The notes beneath the pieces were generated by a model. It worked only from the letters and a program-made list of their open reading frames with translations. It ran no database searches and was not told where the DNA came from. Below, in pieces: positions 58,085 to 58,121 of a stretch of DNA of 58,121 nucleotides. Positions within the stretch are counted from its first letter, which is position 1; the number at the start of each line of letters is the position of its first letter. Position numbers and translations under genes: made by a program. The stretch is from Pseudomonadota bacterium (GTDB taxonomy: Bacteria > Pseudomonadota > Gammaproteobacteria > Xanthomonadales > Xanthomonadaceae). Where the stretch lies: contig JAEWOJ010000199.1 of assembly GCA_023399815.1 (NCBI GenBank), forward strand, positions 1 to 58,121, written 5' to 3'.

Positions 58085-58121
58085 TGCCGGCCGCTGGCCG
58101 GCAACCTCGCATGATTCAACC
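58081..58121 (+). repeat. GTAGTGCCGGCC REP element at window end
   Basis: GTAGTGCCGGCCGCTGGCCG then GCAACCTCGC, the same sequence as at 32108. It supplies the ATL stop codon TAG (58082-58084) and is cut by the window edge. Confidence 0.88.

Overview
The window looks like chromosome from a GC-rich gammaproteobacterium of the family Xanthomonadaceae (Stenotrophomonas, Pseudoxanthomonas, Lysobacter or a relative). The reasons are strong G/C bias at third codon positions, gene orders such as leuS-lptE-holA-nadD-rsfS-rlmH and maf-rng-yhdP-tldD-(darP)-pmbA, and many palindromic intergenic repeats with GTAG heads, like the SMAG elements of Stenotrophomonas. I see no prophage, transposase, CRISPR array, plasmid or integrase gene. 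Most of the window is core chromosome.

Layout. 1-4.1 kb (minus): a soluble RnfB-like ferredoxin cut by the window edge, a HAD phosphatase, metG and a DUF2147 secreted protein. 4.2-10.2 kb (minus): a VOC protein, a beta-lactamase-fold serine hydrolase, a DUF885 protein, a DUF502 membrane protein, a hotdog thioesterase-like protein and the thioredoxin-fold co-chaperone CnoX. 10.2-13 kb: two matching operator-like dyads, a small XRE regulator, a DUF998 membrane protein and an exported amidohydrolase. 13-19.5 kb (plus): leuS, the LPS transport lipoprotein lptE, holA, nadD, rsfS, rlmH and tRNA-Asn(GTT). 19.5-24.3 kb (minus): a TonB-dependent receptor, its TonB and a SIMPL-domain protein. 24.5-34.9 kb (mostly plus): maf, rng, yhdP, tldD, darP (minus), pmbA and a DUF4870 membrane protein. 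35-39.7 kb (minus): ispA, xseB, tilS, a repeat cluster and a lipoprotein alkaline phosphatase. 39.8-44 kb (plus): a dicarboxylate/amino-acid symporter and a pair of M16 peptidases.

44.0-51.5 kb is the most interesting region. Six genes in order match the Pseudomonas Fap functional-amyloid operon: a small exported protein, two secreted proteins carrying three Fap-type repeats each, a C39 cysteine peptidase, a FapE-like protein and a coiled-coil plus beta-barrel outer-membrane protein. A near-consensus sigma-54 promoter lies just upstream, with repeated TGTA half-sites before it. A sigma-54 activator with an intact GAFTGA motif is encoded convergently at the far end. I infer a self-contained, sigma-54-controlled surface amyloid module. 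Differences from the Pseudomonas version include a Thr-Asn low-complexity tract and the absence of cysteine in both subunits.

51.7-58.1 kb: two NlpC/P60 peptidases (minus), then slyD, a DUF418 membrane protein, glutathione reductase, a DMT permease and an alkyltransferase-like protein with Trp in place of the reactive Cys.

Four repeat families sit between genes: GTAGGAGCG dimers, GTAGTGCCGGCC elements that twice supply the TAG stop codon of the preceding gene, a composite CTCTCCC/CCCTCACCCC element, and an inverted GGAAC(C/G)AGTG element that forms the C-terminal codons of yhdP. Gene calls rest on reading translations and motifs; no database search was run.
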